Below, one piece after another: positions 36,960 through 47,194 of a stretch of DNA of 64,000 nucleotides; within the stretch, counting starts at the first letter, position 1; each line of letters begins with the position of its first letter. The stretch spans positions 662,152-726,151 of the forward strand of contig NZ_GL636091.1 in NCBI RefSeq assembly GCF_000186465.1. The letters are read 5' to 3'. A program made the translations under genes and the position numbers. This DNA is from Streptococcus australis ATCC 700641 (GTDB lineage Bacteria; Bacillota; Bacilli; Lactobacillales; Streptococcaceae). Below the pieces are notes generated by a model. That model saw only the letters and a program-made list of their open reading frames with translations. It made no database searches and was not told the origin of the DNA.

Positions 36960-37718
36960 CTATTTCATAAGGACAAGAGCGACGGTCGTTCCGGCACCAA
37001 GGGCAAGAGTGATGAGCAGGGTCTCAAAAAGTTTACTCATCCCAGAGTTGAGGTGGTTGTTCATCAGATCCCTGACGGCATTGGTCATGGCGATTCCAGG
37101 AACGAAAGGCATGACACAACCGGCAATAATGAGATCGGTATTGGAGGGAAAACCACTATATTGAGACCAAATATGGGCCAAAAAGCCAAAGACAAAGGCT
37201 GCCGCAAAAGCAGTGGCAAAAGGGATGCGCACATATTTCTCAACTACTAGAGAGAAAGCAAAGGCAAAGACAGTCGCAATACCTGCTCCAATCGCATCAT
37301 AGAAATTCCCGCCAAACATAATGGAGAAAAAAGGGGCACTAAGAGTAGCTGCAATGGTTAACTGCAGATTGGTATAAGGGACTGCCTTTTGTTTCAATTG
37401 GCTCAAGGCTTGGTAGGCTTCTTCGAGATTGATGTGCCCTGAGACTAATTGGCGAGAAATCTGATTGACATCACAGACCTTCTCGATATTGTAATTGGTC
37501 CGCAGGATCCGCTTCATCCGAGTGATATTGGCATTTTCGATTGAAAAGAAAATAGCGACTGGCATCGCTAAGGCATTGCAATCATCGATTCCTTGAGAAT
37601 GAGCAATCCGGATCATGGTATCCTCTACCCGATGGATTTCAGAACCACTCTCTAAAAGGAGGGTTCCTGCCAACATGAGGACATCAATCACGCGGTCCAT
37701 ATCTTTAGACGCTTCCAT
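36960..37718 (-). CDS. Threonine/serine exporter, N-terminal half (ThrE1/DUF1212)
   Basis: A 252-residue protein. Its first 110 residues are soluble and show the DUF1212 signature (LLESGSEIHRVEDTMIRIAHSQG). Five or so membrane segments follow, including FSIMFGGNFYDAIGAGIATVFAF and IAGCVMPFVPGIAMTNAVRDLMN. It is first in a two-gene unit with the smaller ThrE half. In one-gene ThrE proteins the two halves are fused, so the split form is the Firmicute arrangement. Confidence 0.87.
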   Translation of the reverse strand: MEASKDMDRVIDVLMLAGTLLLESGSEIHRVEDTMIRIAHSQGIDDCNALAMPVAIFFSIENANITRMKRILRTNYNIEKVCDVNQISRQLVSGHINLEEAYQALSQLKQKAVPYTNLQLTIAATLSAPFFSIMFGGNFYDAIGAGIATVFAFAFSLVVEKYVRIPFATAFAAAFVFGFLAHIWSQYSGFPSNTDLIIAGCVMPFVPGIAMTNAVRDLMNNHLNSGMSKLFETLLITLALGAGTTVALVLMK

Positions 37719-37816
37719 TGTTCTTCCTGTTCTGTTAATAGATTGTCTCCATTATATCAAAATTTCACTGATTTGTACTAGTGTTACCACGGATTTAGTC
37801 AAGACAGGACAAGAAA

Positions 37817-37846
37817 AAACCAGCCGTTTCCGACTGGTTTGAAAAA
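37817..37846. terminator. Terminator between thrE and pflB regions
   Basis: AAACCAG and CTGGTTT form the outer stem, with further pairing inside interrupted by one mismatch. It lies just downstream of pflB on the minus strand and upstream of the thrE pair, and T residues follow on the minus strand. Confidence 0.7.
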
Positions 37847-37858
37847 TCTATTTGAATC

Positions 37859-40174
37859 TTAGCTCAATGCATCATCCATAGAAAGAACTTCGTGGAAGAC
37901 ACGTTGTGTCAATTCAGTTTTTTGTTCTGGAGTGAGGTATTTAGTGTTTACACAGTATCCAGAGATACGTACGATAACATCTTCACCGCTCATGATCTTT
38001 TCGTAAACGTCTGACAAGTCCATAACGTTCAAGTTAACGTGTTGTCCACCGTTTTCGAAGTATCCATCAAGGATAGTTACCAAGTTGTCTACTTGTTCGT
38101 CACGAGTTTTACCAAGAGCACGAGGTGACACTTGAGTAGTAAGTGAGATACCGTCAGCTGCGTAACCAAAGTCAAGGCTAGCAAGTGAGTTCAAGTTTTG
38201 CAGCCATCCACCTTTCGCTTTGTTAGATGGGTTAGCACCTGGTGAGAAGAATTCCAATTTGCTTGTGTTTACAGAACCATCTTCGTTGAGGTATACCCCT
38301 TTGTGGACTGGTGAGTTACCAGTTTGTTTAGAGTATGCAACGTTAGAAGTGATGGTAAGAAGTGAAACAGTTGCTTCAGCGTTCTTGTAAAGTTTGTGGC
38401 TGCGAAGACGAGTAGTGTAAGCTTCGATCAACCATTCTGCCAATTCGTTAGAACGTGGGTCATCTTCACCCCAACGTGGGTATTCACCGATTGTTTCGTA
38501 ATCGTAGATGTAGCCATCTTCGTCACGGATTGGTTTAACAGTAGCGTATTTAATAGCTGACAAAGTATCAACAGTGTTAGCGAATCCACAGATACCGAAT
38601 CCCATGTTAGCGCGTTGGTGAGTTGGCAAGAAGGCCATTTGAACTGCTTCGTAGTTGTACTTATCAGTCATGTAGTGGATGATGTTCAAAGCATCTACGT
38701 AAGTGTCAGTCAACCAGTCAAGTGATTTTTCGAAGTTTGCTTTAACAGATTCGAATTCAAGAACTTCGTCACGGATAGGATCGATGTCAAAAACTTTGTA
38801 GTCTTTATGAACGTCGTCGTAACCACCGTTCAAACCAGTAAGAAGAGCTTTAAGAACGTTTACACGAGCACCGAAGTACTGGATGTTGTGGCGTTGTTCT
38901 TCGTTTTCTGGGTCAAGTGGAGATACACAACATGAGATACAGCTCATTTCACCGTATCCGTCTTTAGCCATTGTTGTAACACCTTCGTATTGGATAGAAG
39001 AGTGTTTGTGGCTCATGTGCATACAGTAGCGACGGAAGCTGTATGGCAATTTGTCAGTCCAAAGAACTGTCAAGTTTGGTTCTGGAGAGTTACCGATGTT
39101 GTCCAAAGTGTTCAAGAAACGGTAGTCCATCTTAGTAACACGGTGACGTCCGTCGTTACCCATACCAGCCATAGAAGTTGTGATGAAGGTTGGGTCACCT
39201 GAGTACAATTGGTCGTAAGCTTTTGTACGAGCAAATTTAACAGTACGCAATTTCATAACGAAATCGTCAACGAATTCTTGGAGTTCAGACTCAGTGTAAG
39301 TACCACGAGCCAAGTCACGTTCAGCGTAGATATCCAAAACGATTGGCACACGTCCAAGAGAAGTAGCAGCACCGTTGATCACACGGCAGACAGCCATGAA
39401 GGCGATGTTTGTCCATTGGATTGCTTCTTTTGTATCGAAGGCAGGACGACGTACGTCTACACCATAAAGGTCACCCAATTTAACAACTTCTTGAAGTGCT
39501 TGGTATTGAAGGTTTACTTCTTCACGAAGACGGATTGATTCTTCATCGATTTCAGTGATCGCGTTCCAGTCGTTTGCTTTTTCAGCCATCAAGTAGTCAG
39601 CTCCGTACAGGGCCAAACGAGCATAAACCCCGATGATACGTCCACGTGAGTAAGCATCTGGAAGACCAGTTACTGTGTGAGCGTGACGTGCACGACGGAT
39701 GTTTGTAGTATAAGCACGGAAGATACCATCGTTAACTGTTGTTACATATTTAGTGAAGATTTCATGCACAGCTGGATCTGGCTCAAATCCATTTTCTTTC
39801 AAAGTAGTTTCCGCCATACGGATACCACCACGAGGCATGAAGTTCAATTTGAACAACTCATCGTTTTGGATACCGAAGATGACTTCGTTTTCTTTGTCAA
39901 TGTATCCAGCTGCGATATCAGCGATAGAAGTTGGACGAGTATCGTATGGGAAACGAGTTTCTTCGTAGTGTGCTTTTGTTTCTTCAACAATCTTCTTGAT
40001 GTGAAGAGAACGTTCAGTTGGTCCAGCTAGGAAGCTTTCGTCTCCATCATATGGAGTGTAGTTAGCTTGTACAAAGCGTGAGACGCTGGCTCTTTCTTTC
40101 CAGTCTTCCCCTTGGAAGCCTTCCCAGGCTTTGTCAAAAATATCTTGTGCTTCAACAACTGTTTTAACAACCAT
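37859..40174 (-). CDS. pflB: Formate C-acetyltransferase (pyruvate formate-lyase)
   Basis: A glycyl-radical enzyme that splits pyruvate with CoA into acetyl-CoA and formate during anaerobic mixed-acid fermentation. The 771-residue protein has the active-site pair Cys415-Cys416 ([13 protein letters not shown]) and the radical glycine Gly739 in [13 protein letters not shown]. It needs a separate activase, which is not in this window. The codon use is highly biased, as expected for an abundant protein. GAGG precedes the ATG. On the minus strand the promoter is TTGTGA-N17-TATACT with an extended TGG; a cre-like sequence with two mismatches overlaps it. Confidence 0.98.
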   Translation of the reverse strand: MVVKTVVEAQDIFDKAWEGFQGEDWKERASVSRFVQANYTPYDGDESFLAGPTERSLHIKKIVEETKAHYEETRFPYDTRPTSIADIAAGYIDKENEVIFGIQNDELFKLNFMPRGGIRMAETTLKENGFEPDPAVHEIFTKYVTTVNDGIFRAYTTNIRRARHAHTVTGLPDAYSRGRIIGVYARLALYGADYLMAEKANDWNAITEIDEESIRLREEVNLQYQALQEVVKLGDLYGVDVRRPAFDTKEAIQWTNIAFMAVCRVINGAATSLGRVPIVLDIYAERDLARGTYTESELQEFVDDFVMKLRTVKFARTKAYDQLYSGDPTFITTSMAGMGNDGRHRVTKMDYRFLNTLDNIGNSPEPNLTVLWTDKLPYSFRRYCMHMSHKHSSIQYEGVTTMAKDGYGEMSCISCCVSPLDPENEEQRHNIQYFGARVNVLKALLTGLNGGYDDVHKDYKVFDIDPIRDEVLEFESVKANFEKSLDWLTDTYVDALNIIHYMTDKYNYEAVQMAFLPTHQRANMGFGICGFANTVDTLSAIKYATVKPIRDEDGYIYDYETIGEYPRWGEDDPRSNELAEWLIEAYTTRLRSHKLYKNAEATVSLLTITSNVAYSKQTGNSPVHKGVYLNEDGSVNTSKLEFFSPGANPSNKAKGGWLQNLNSLASLDFGYAADGISLTTQVSPRALGKTRDEQVDNLVTILDGYFENGGQHVNLNVMDLSDVYEKIMSGEDVIVRISGYCVNTKYLTPEQKTELTQRVFHEVLSMDDALS

Positions 40175-40227
40175 GTTTAAATCCTCTTATATCTTTCTAG
40201 CAACAAATCTGTTGCACTTACAATAGT

Positions 40228-40256
40228 AGTATACCACATAGAAATCGGTTTCACAA
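40228..40256 (-). promoter_or_regulatory. pflB promoter
   Basis: On the minus strand TTGTGA (40256-40251), 17 bases, then TATACT (40233-40228) with a preceding TGG. Confidence 0.7.
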
Positions 40257-40399
40257 AGGGAATAACAAAAAGATTTTGGATTCTTTTATAATACAGAAAG
40301 GTGTAGATGAATAAACTGTATTATATTTTTGCCTTGGGAGAGGTGGAAATTAGTGGGAAAAAATCGTTGATAAGGATATAATGAAAAAGGAGGTTGCCC

Positions 40400-41512
40400 A
40401 TGCTTATATTTCCTTTAGTAAATGATACGAGCCGTAAGATCATTCATATCGACATGGATGCCTTTTTTGCGTCCGTTGAAGAGCGCGACCATCCTGAATT
40501 GAAGGGAAAGCCTGTCATCATTGGCCATGATCCCCGTTTGTCTGGCGGAAGAGGAGTGGTATCAACTTGCAATTATGAAGCCAGAAAATATGGCGTCCAT
40601 TCGGCTATGAGTTCCAAAGAAGCCTACGAACGTTGTCCTCAGGCAGTGTTCATCCCTGGTAATTACGAGAAGTATCAGGCAGTCGGTCTCCAAGTCAGAG
40701 AAATTTTTAAACGCTATACCGATCTAATTGAGCCTATGAGCATCGACGAAGCCTATCTGGATGTGACCAACAATAAGCTTGGTGTTCAGTCTGCTGTCAA
40801 AGTAGCCCGCTTGATTCAGCATGATATTTGGGATGAGTTGCATTTGACGGCTTCTGCCGGAGTTTCCTACAATAAGTTTCTTGCAAAAATTGCCAGTGAT
40901 TACCAGAAGCCTCGAGGACTAACCGTTATTTTACCCGAGCAAGCTCAAGATTTTTTAAGTCAGCTAGATGTAGCTAAGTTTCATGGTGTGGGAAAACGGA
41001 CAGTGGAGCGGCTTCATGATTTAGGAATTTATACTGGTGCAGATCTCTTAGAAGTGCCGGAAATGACTCTCATCGATCACTTCGGTCGCTTTGGGTTTGA
41101 TCTTTATCGAAAGGCTCGGGGGATCCATAACAGTCCTGTCAAGAGCAATCGTATTCGCAAGTCCATTGGGAAGGAACGCACCTATCGAAAATTGCTGGTG
41201 GCCGAGGATGATGTGCTAAAAGAATTAGCCAACCTATCTGAAAAAGTGGCGAGCAGTTTGGCCAAGCATCAGAAAATTGGTAAGACCTTGGTACTCAAGA
41301 TTCGTTATGCAGATTTTACGACCTTGACCAAGAGACGAAGTTTAGAGGAAGCAACCAGTGACCCAGCAGTCATTCAGAGAGTGGCTCAGGAGCTTTATCA
41401 GAGTTTGGAGACTAATCCCTCAGGTATTCGCCTCTTAGGGGTGACCCTCACTAATTTTTCTTCCGAGTCTCAGGAACCCTATGAAGAATCTTTAATAGAA
41501 GAAACCCCGTAG
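40400..41512 (+). CDS. dinB: DNA polymerase IV (Y-family)
   Basis: A translesion polymerase of 370 residues. The start is ATG 40400, six bases after AAGGAGG; an in-frame TTG at 40394 is possible but overlaps the ribosome binding site. Catalytic carboxylates are in [12 protein letters not shown] (Asp18, Asp20) and SIDEAYLDV. The fingers motif ([18 protein letters not shown]), the steric gate aromatic, the HhH region ([16 protein letters not shown]) and the little-finger domain are in order. It lacks an obvious C-terminal beta-clamp motif beyond the Ser-rich tail ([13 protein letters not shown]). It is alone on the plus strand, convergent with recD2. Confidence 0.95.
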   Translation: MLIFPLVNDTSRKIIHIDMDAFFASVEERDHPELKGKPVIIGHDPRLSGGRGVVSTCNYEARKYGVHSAMSSKEAYERCPQAVFIPGNYEKYQAVGLQVREIFKRYTDLIEPMSIDEAYLDVTNNKLGVQSAVKVARLIQHDIWDELHLTASAGVSYNKFLAKIASDYQKPRGLTVILPEQAQDFLSQLDVAKFHGVGKRTVERLHDLGIYTGADLLEVPEMTLIDHFGRFGFDLYRKARGIHNSPVKSNRIRKSIGKERTYRKLLVAEDDVLKELANLSEKVASSLAKHQKIGKTLVLKIRYADFTTLTKRRSLEEATSDPAVIQRVAQELYQSLETNPSGIRLLGVTLTNFSSESQEPYEESLIEETP

Positions 41513-41537
41513 GTATATAGACCTACGGGGAATTTTT
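41505..41537. terminator. Bidirectional terminator between dinB and recD2
   Basis: CCCCGTAGGT and ACCTACGGGG form a perfect 10-bp stem around ATATAG, with A residues before and T residues after. It includes the dinB stop codon. Confidence 0.93.
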
Positions 41538-41539
41538 GA

Positions 41540-43975
41540 CTATTTTTTAAAGAAGTTCTGAATCTCTTCCTCTGTGAGGCCAATCAAGGGATCAATGCTT
41601 AAGTAATTATCCTCTGTTAATCGATAGCCTTGTTGAGAAGCTTGGGAAGCAGATAAGTCAGAGTGGTTTTCAACTGAGACAAGCTCCTTTTGGGGCTCTG
41701 TTGTTTGAGAAGTATTTTTCAGATGAGTGGTGCTGGCTGAGGAAGACTCTCTACCTTGAGGAAGTACATCAGAAAAGCGTTCAATCAGATAGGTTTTTCG
41801 TGCGGTTCCGGTATTCTGTGTCGCAAAGTGAAATGCAGTGTATTCTCCCAGAAGGATGAGTTTGCTTTTGGAACGGGTAATGGCTGTGTAGATCAGATTG
41901 CGTTGGAGCATCCGTCGACTCTGATTGGTCAAGGGAAGGATGACCACGGGGAATTCACTCCCTTGAGACTTATGGATACTCATGGCATAGGCTAGGCGAA
42001 TCTTGTACCATTCATTGCGTGGGTAGACCAATTCATTGCCGTCAAACTGGATGGTAAGTTCATCTTGTTTGGATTCGGTATACTTAGCCGGTAAAAGGTC
42101 GGTAATGTAGCCAATATCTCCGTTAAAGACATTGCTCTCGGCATCGTTGACCAGGTGGATGACCTTGTCACCATTTCGATACTGGCAATCTAGCGCTTGA
42201 AAGAAAATAGCATCTGTTTCTAATGGATTGAGAAGTTCTTGCATGAGACCATTAATCTGGTCAATGCCAGCAGAACCTCGATACATAGGAGCAAGGACCT
42301 GGATGTCCCGGGCCGGGATGCCGTTGCGAAGGGCAGCACTGGTGATTTTTTCAATCATGGGAGCGATGAGCTCGCTCGGCGCTTCAAAATAGGAACGATC
42401 GGGCTTTTTCTCTGTAAAATCAGAAGGCAGTTGGCCTTTGCGAATTTGACTGGCCAAAGTGACGATCGTCGAATCCTCACCTTGACGAAAGATGTGTTCC
42501 AGTTTGACTTGAGGGATGCTTGGGATCTGTAGGAGATCGGACAAGACTTGTCCAGGACTCACAGAAGGAAGCTGATCGGCATCTCCAACAATTAAGAGTT
42601 TGGTATTGGAGGAGATATTGCTGAGAAGCTGATTGGCTAACCAAGTATCCACCATAGAAAATTCATCGACAATGATAAAATCCGCATCGAGATAATCGTC
42701 CAAGTGACTCGTGTCATCGTCTCCCGTCATTCCTAAGTGACGATGAATGGTGGCGCTCGGAAGACCAGTCAGTTCACTCATTCTTCGCGCTGCTCGACCG
42801 GTTGGAGCAGCTAAGAGGATTGGTAATTGAGATTTCTTCCGAAGGTCCAATTGGTGCAGGCGGGCGTAGGTTCCGATAATCCCATTGATAACAGTTGTTT
42901 TCCCCGTTCCTGGTCCACCTGTTAGCACGAAGACCTTTTGCTGGATGGCTTCCTGGATAGCCTTCCGTTGGATGGGATCGTAGTGGATATGGAGATCTTC
43001 TTCAATGTCATCGATTGTTTGTTCGATTTTTTCTGGTTCGAAAGATTCTTGCTTTCCTTTTTCTAGCAAGCGACCGATATGGCTGCGGATCCCTTCTTCC
43101 GCAAAGAAGAGGCTGTTGTTGAAAATCTTAGTGTTAATGTTTTGCACCTTGTCTTCTTCGATGAGACTGGCCAATTCTTGGGCAACGCTAGCTGGATCGA
43201 GCTCAACGGGACGGGATGCTTCTAAGAGTTGGATAGTGGCCTGGAGCAATTCTTTGGCTTCAATATAGGTGTCCCCTGTTTCTAAGGAGAGGGTTAACAG
43301 ACTATGGACTAGCCCGGCTCGGAAGCGTTCAGGTGCATCGCTGGCAATCCCTAATTCTTCTGCTAGTTGGTCGGCAATCTTAAAACCCATTCCTTGAATA
43401 TCTTCGACCAGTTGATAGGGAGCCGATTCGACGATTTGCAAGGTTTCTTCTTTGTAGAAATCTTGGATTTGGAAGGCTAGTTTATTAGGGATGCCATAGT
43501 TGGCAAGTTGGGCGAGGACCCGTTCTGTACCATAGTTGAGCTGTAGTTTTTCGACAAAGGCCTCGCGATTCTTTTTAGAAAGTCCGGAGATAGAGGCTAG
43601 CTTTTCAGGTGCTTGAAGGATTTTATCAATGGTATCCTCACCATAGAGATCCACAATCTTTTGGGCTGTTTTGAGTCCAATTCCTTTAAAATGATCGCTA
43701 GAGAAGTATTTCACCAAGCCTTTGCTGGTGGGTTTGGCTCGTTCATAGCGATTCATTTGCAACTGTTGGCCATATTTCGGATGATGGACCAGTTCTCCCC
43801 AGAAGGTATAATCTTCTCCTTCAACGATATCTGCCATCGTTCCAGTAACGATAATTTCAAAGTCATCATAGTCCTCTGCATCGGTATCATTGATATCCAA
43901 CAATAAGATACGGAAAAAACTACTTTGATTTTCAAAAATGACTCGCTCAATGGTTCCTGAGAAATAGTATTCCAT
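41540..43975 (-). CDS. recD2: ATP-dependent DNA helicase RecD2
   Basis: An 811-residue 5'-3' helicase of the RecD2/TraA type found in bacteria lacking RecBCD partners. Residues 1-330 hold the N-terminal OB-like and tandem helix-hairpin-helix regions (FKGIGLKTAQKIVDLYG, SISGLSKKNREAF). The Walker A loop is GGPGTGKTT at 353-361 and Walker B is FIIVDEFSMVD. Later motifs include GDADQLPSVSPGQVL and AMSIHKSQGSEFPVVILP. The last 80 residues, rich in Ser, Thr and Gln, look unstructured. The gene is downstream of rnhC and lepB on the same strand. Confidence 0.95.
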   Translation of the reverse strand: MEYYFSGTIERVIFENQSSFFRILLLDINDTDAEDYDDFEIIVTGTMADIVEGEDYTFWGELVHHPKYGQQLQMNRYERAKPTSKGLVKYFSSDHFKGIGLKTAQKIVDLYGEDTIDKILQAPEKLASISGLSKKNREAFVEKLQLNYGTERVLAQLANYGIPNKLAFQIQDFYKEETLQIVESAPYQLVEDIQGMGFKIADQLAEELGIASDAPERFRAGLVHSLLTLSLETGDTYIEAKELLQATIQLLEASRPVELDPASVAQELASLIEEDKVQNINTKIFNNSLFFAEEGIRSHIGRLLEKGKQESFEPEKIEQTIDDIEEDLHIHYDPIQRKAIQEAIQQKVFVLTGGPGTGKTTVINGIIGTYARLHQLDLRKKSQLPILLAAPTGRAARRMSELTGLPSATIHRHLGMTGDDDTSHLDDYLDADFIIVDEFSMVDTWLANQLLSNISSNTKLLIVGDADQLPSVSPGQVLSDLLQIPSIPQVKLEHIFRQGEDSTIVTLASQIRKGQLPSDFTEKKPDRSYFEAPSELIAPMIEKITSAALRNGIPARDIQVLAPMYRGSAGIDQINGLMQELLNPLETDAIFFQALDCQYRNGDKVIHLVNDAESNVFNGDIGYITDLLPAKYTESKQDELTIQFDGNELVYPRNEWYKIRLAYAMSIHKSQGSEFPVVILPLTNQSRRMLQRNLIYTAITRSKSKLILLGEYTAFHFATQNTGTARKTYLIERFSDVLPQGRESSSASTTHLKNTSQTTEPQKELVSVENHSDLSASQASQQGYRLTEDNYLSIDPLIGLTEEEIQNFFKK

Positions 43976-44036
43976 GCAGAGTTTCCTTTTTAGTAGTAAT
44001 CAGAGAGAGTATCTCTCACGAAGATATTGAAAGAGA

Positions 44037-44058
44037 TTGGAACAAGAGTTCCAACCTC
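44037..44058 (-). terminator. Hairpin between lepB and recD2
   Basis: TTGGAAC and GTTCCAA pair around a four-base loop, with a T-rich sequence after it on the minus strand. It may reduce transcription from lepB into recD2 or end the rnhC-lepB transcript. Confidence 0.5.
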
Positions 44059-44066
44059 ATCATGGG

Positions 44067-44705
44067 TTAATAAGTCTGGAATGGAAGGAGTGGCCAGAGG
44101 CGAAGAACGGCTTCTCCTTTGATTTGATCCTTCTTGAAAGCCCCAACCTGACGGCTATCTTTAGAAACGATTCGATCATCACCAAGGAGTAGATATTCAT
44201 CATCCAAGAGCTTTTTCGTGAAGGTCGCACTTCCATCTTTATCAACAGTGAAAGCCTCGGCTATCTGTGCCATTTGGCGGAAGAGCTCTCCATTTTCTTC
44301 GAACCCTTTTCCAGAATAGGTTGACTGTAATTTATCCTCTTTGAATTTTTGAATGTATTCTTTCAAGTAGGGCTCGTCAGTTTCTTTGCCGTTGATATAG
44401 AGGACATCGTTTTTGTACTCGATGGTTTCGCCAGGGAGTCCAATGACCCGTTTAACGATTTCTTTGGTTTTTCCATTTTCTGTTTCACTAGCGACCACGA
44501 TATCAAAACGGTCGATAGGCAGTTTATTGATTACGAGAAGGTATTCACTGTCTGCCAAGGTTGGATCCATAGAATGGCCATCGACACGGACAGGTGTCCA
44601 CAGATAAATACGAGAGAGAATAATGCCTCCAATAATGAGGCCAAAGAGCGCCCATTCTTTCAGGAAAGAACGAACTGGATTGTTTGATTTTTTTGAAGGT
44701 TTCAT
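44067..44705 (-). CDS. lepB: Signal peptidase I
   Basis: A membrane-anchored serine protease that removes Sec signal peptides. The 212-residue protein has one N-terminal membrane anchor (about 17-36). The catalytic Ser45 lies in VDGHSMDPT and the general base Lys85 in VKRVIGLPGE. The C-terminal GDDRIVSKDSRQVG box is intact. It starts three bases after the rnhC stop and is cotranscribed with it. The middle insert (about 115-165) is the usual one for the streptococcal enzyme. Confidence 0.96.
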   Translation of the reverse strand: MKPSKKSNNPVRSFLKEWALFGLIIGGIILSRIYLWTPVRVDGHSMDPTLADSEYLLVINKLPIDRFDIVVASETENGKTKEIVKRVIGLPGETIEYKNDVLYINGKETDEPYLKEYIQKFKEDKLQSTYSGKGFEENGELFRQMAQIAEAFTVDKDGSATFTKKLLDDEYLLLGDDRIVSKDSRQVGAFKKDQIKGEAVLRLWPLLPFQTY

Positions 44706-44708
44706 GCT

Positions 44709-45599
44709 TTATCTTTCTATTAATTTTTTTGCTTTTTCTGTATTTTTAAAGTGAAGTTTGGCACTGTAGTCAAGGGCTTGAATGCCATAGGCCTGTAATA
44801 GTTGAGCAGCAACCTTATCTGAGGGAGTACCAGCACCACTAGGAAGGGTATAGCCTAGTTCTTGACTCAATTCTTCCAGATTTTGGAGGAAGAGATCGCG
44901 AGCGATAATGGAACTCACAGCTACCGCCAGGTATTTTCCTTCGGCCTTTTCTTCTAGGGTGACGACTTGTGGGACCTGATTCGCTTCTGCCTGAACATAG
45001 CGATCATAGTTTTTCTTGGTCGTAAAGGCATCTACCACAATTTTTTGAGCTTTTGCCCCTTGTTGCAAGAGCAAAAAAATAGCTTGATTGTGGAGGGCGA
45101 CCTTGACAGATACCGCATTGTAGCCAGAGGCGATGACCTGATTGTATTTCTTAGGTGTCAGCAGCAAGGCCTGATGTGGGATTTCTTTTTTGAGGATCGG
45201 TGCGAGAGCTCGAATTTTTCGATCATCCAGGGTTTTAGAATCCCCAACTCCTAGACTTTTTAAGCGGGCATGTTGCTCCGGGCTGACCAGTGAAGCTACT
45301 ACGGCAAGCCCTCCAAAGTAAGAGCCGTTTCCAACTTCATCCGTTCCGATTAAGGGGAAGTCTTGTCCGGCAAGTGCTTGGTCTATCGGATCTTGCTGGT
45401 AACCGAAAAAGGCAGCATAGCGCGTGGCTTGATTACCTTGTAGGACAACCTTTCCTGATGTGTAAATCGAAATGGTTGCACCAGGAGCCTTAAAAAAATA
45501 TCGGATATATGGATTTTTTGAAGGCGCCAAATGGTCTTGGTACTGACGAACAAATGCTTGGATGTCCTCATTTTGAGGGGACAATGTGATTGTTTCCAT
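44709..45599 (-). CDS. rnhC: Ribonuclease HIII
   Basis: It cleaves RNA in RNA/DNA hybrids. The 296-residue protein has an N-terminal TBP-like substrate-binding domain (about 1-85) and a type 2 RNase H domain. That domain contains the GTDEVGNGSYFGG motif with Asp-Glu, LGVGDSKTL and the later VVDAF and SSIIARDLFL segments that complete the DEDE site. It is the first gene of the rnhC-lepB(-recD2) cluster. Confidence 0.95.
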   Translation of the reverse strand: METITLSPQNEDIQAFVRQYQDHLAPSKNPYIRYFFKAPGATISIYTSGKVVLQGNQATRYAAFFGYQQDPIDQALAGQDFPLIGTDEVGNGSYFGGLAVVASLVSPEQHARLKSLGVGDSKTLDDRKIRALAPILKKEIPHQALLLTPKKYNQVIASGYNAVSVKVALHNQAIFLLLQQGAKAQKIVVDAFTTKKNYDRYVQAEANQVPQVVTLEEKAEGKYLAVAVSSIIARDLFLQNLEELSQELGYTLPSGAGTPSDKVAAQLLQAYGIQALDYSAKLHFKNTEKAKKLIER

Positions 45600-45654
45600 A
45601 GCCCTTATTGTATCATAAATGCTCTATGAAAGGCCAGAAAAAGACCAACCGAAT

Positions 45655-46134
45655 TTAGTCTGAAAGGACTTCTTTTAGACTTGCTTCAATTGCTTGAGGA
45701 TCGGTTTTTGAAGAGAAGCGGTGGACGACCTGGCCTTGGCGATCGATCAAGAATTTGGCGAAATTCCATTCAATACGGGAGCCCAAGGGACCACTAGCTT
45801 GTTCTTTGAGCCATTGGTAAAGGGGACTGGCTTCTTTCCCATTGACTTTTATTTTTGCGAAGCGTGGGAAACTGGTTTGGTAATGGAGGCTACAAAACTG
45901 ATTGATTTCTTCAGCATTGCCCGGCGCTTGGCCCATAAATTGATTACATGGAAAGTCAAGGATTTCAAAACCTTGGTTATGGTAGCGCTCATAGAGCTCT
46001 TGCAATCCCTGGTATTGAGGCGTCAGACCACAACCTGTTGCTGTATTGACGATGAGAAGCACATGCCCTCGATAGGTTTCTAGGGGGATGGTGCTCCCGT
46101 CTTGGGCTTCTATAGAGAAATCATAAATATTCAT
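45655..46134 (-). CDS. Glutathione peroxidase-family thiol peroxidase
   Basis: A 159-residue thioredoxin-fold peroxidase. The peroxidatic residue is Cys35 in NTATGCGLTPQY, that is Cys and not selenocysteine. The catalytic Gln, Trp and Asn are in FPCNQF and the WNFAKFLI segment. The extra Cys in FPCNQF is typical of enzymes that use thioredoxin instead of glutathione as donor. It has no signal peptide. It stands alone between rnhC and the plus-strand zapA unit. Confidence 0.92.
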   Translation of the reverse strand: MNIYDFSIEAQDGSTIPLETYRGHVLLIVNTATGCGLTPQYQGLQELYERYHNQGFEILDFPCNQFMGQAPGNAEEINQFCSLHYQTSFPRFAKIKVNGKEASPLYQWLKEQASGPLGSRIEWNFAKFLIDRQGQVVHRFSSKTDPQAIEASLKEVLSD

Positions 46135-46240
46135 TTTTTTACGTCCTTTCCTACTTTCTCTATTGTATCATGCTTGGGGAAAAAAAGATAAACCGTGGCC
46201 TACTGCCTCCAGTACCTCCTATAGGAAGGGGATTTTTCTA

Positions 46241-46269
46241 CTGACAAGCAGGCTAGATTTTGATATAAT
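46241..46269 (+). promoter_or_regulatory. Promoter of zapA-cvpA
   Basis: CTGACA (46241-46246), 17 bases, then TATAAT (46264-46269) with TGA directly before it. GAGGTG follows near the start codon. Confidence 0.75.
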
Positions 46270-46287
46270 ATCGTGAGGTGATTTTTT

Positions 46288-46578
46288 ATGTCCAGCTTAA
46301 ATAGATACAAATTTACTTTCGGCAATAAATCGCTGACTCTCACAACTAATCATGATAATCTCTTCATGGAAGAAGTTGAACGGGTCGCGAAGGAAAAATA
46401 TGAAGCGATTAAAGAACAAATGCCAGTTGCTGATGATGAGACCCTGGCTATTTTACTAGCAATCAATAGTTTATCAACACAATTGAGTCGTGAGATTGAG
46501 TTTGACGATAAGGAAAAAGAATTGGAAGACTTTCGTCGCAAGGCCCTAGATGGCCTGGTCGGTAGATCATCTAATTAA
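46288..46578 (+). CDS. zapA: Cell division protein ZapA
   Basis: A 96-residue FtsZ-ring stabiliser. The N-terminal part is a small beta-sheet (NRYKFTFGNKSLTLTTNHDN). The C-terminal half is a long helix with a coiled-coil pattern ending in DDKEKELEDFRRKALDGL, the layout of Firmicute ZapA. It lies 10 bases upstream of cvpA, which is the conserved order zapA-cvpA-mutS2. Confidence 0.9.
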   Translation: MSSLNRYKFTFGNKSLTLTTNHDNLFMEEVERVAKEKYEAIKEQMPVADDETLAILLAINSLSTQLSREIEFDDKEKELEDFRRKALDGLVGRSSN

Positions 46579-46588
46579 GGGGAGTTGC

Positions 46589-47143
46589 ATGTTTTCAATC
46601 CTGATTTTATTCATCCTAGCTTGGAGTTTTTATATTGGGTATTCACGAGGGATTTTGCTTCAAGGATATTATTTTTTCACCATGGTTGTGGCCATGTTGG
46701 TCGCAGGATCAGGCTATCAGTCCTTGGCAAAAACCATTAGTCTATGGATCCCATTTTCGAGTGCAACACAAGCTTCAAAAACCTATTTTTATGGTGCGGA
46801 CCAACTCTTTCACTTAGACAAAGTTTTTTACGCTGGTTTGGCTTATTTCATCTTGTTTGTTTTGGTCTATGCGATTGGTCGAGTGATTGGACTCTTTATT
46901 CCCTTGATTCCAACGCCTGAAAAATGGGAGGAGTTCCCGTTTCAGATTGCCAGTGGTGTTTTAGCTGTCTTGGTGACTTACTTTGTTCTGCAAATGGGAT
47001 TCACGATTTTATCAACAATCCCCATGGTAGCCATTCAAGATCGGCTCCATGGAAGTTTCCTCATTCGATTTATGGTGCAACATAGCCCCCTTACAGCAGG
47101 CCTCTTGAAACAACTTTGGGTTGTAAAAATCTTAGGTGCGTAA
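46589..47143 (+). CDS. CvpA family membrane protein
   Basis: The start is ATG 46589, with AAGGGGAG five bases upstream, giving 184 residues beginning MFSILILFILAWSFYIGYSRG. Four membrane segments follow, with the CvpA feature of a Gly-rich first helix (YIGYSRGILLQGYYFF). In enterobacteria CvpA is needed for colicin V production and for bile tolerance; its role in streptococci is unknown. It is cotranscribed with zapA. Confidence 0.87.
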   Translation: MFSILILFILAWSFYIGYSRGILLQGYYFFTMVVAMLVAGSGYQSLAKTISLWIPFSSATQASKTYFYGADQLFHLDKVFYAGLAYFILFVLVYAIGRVIGLFIPLIPTPEKWEEFPFQIASGVLAVLVTYFVLQMGFTILSTIPMVAIQDRLHGSFLIRFMVQHSPLTAGLLKQLWVVKILGA

Positions 47144-47194
47144 TCACTTCTCATCATGTGTAACAGTTCATGAGAGATATTATAGAAAGGAAGG

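Noticed and set aside
38990..39538. Open frames antisense to pflB
   Set aside because: They lie inside the highly biased pflB coding sequence, which produces long antisense frames by codon choice.
40236..40253. cre site over the pflB promoter
   Set aside because: On the minus strand TGAAACCGATTTCT differs from the consensus at two positions, including the conserved R before CG. It is too weak to list as a feature.
44037..44058. Possible truncated copy of the structured repeat near lepB
   Set aside because: Only a hairpin ending in CCAACCTC is shared in outline. The sequence itself differs, so it is better read as an ordinary hairpin or terminator.
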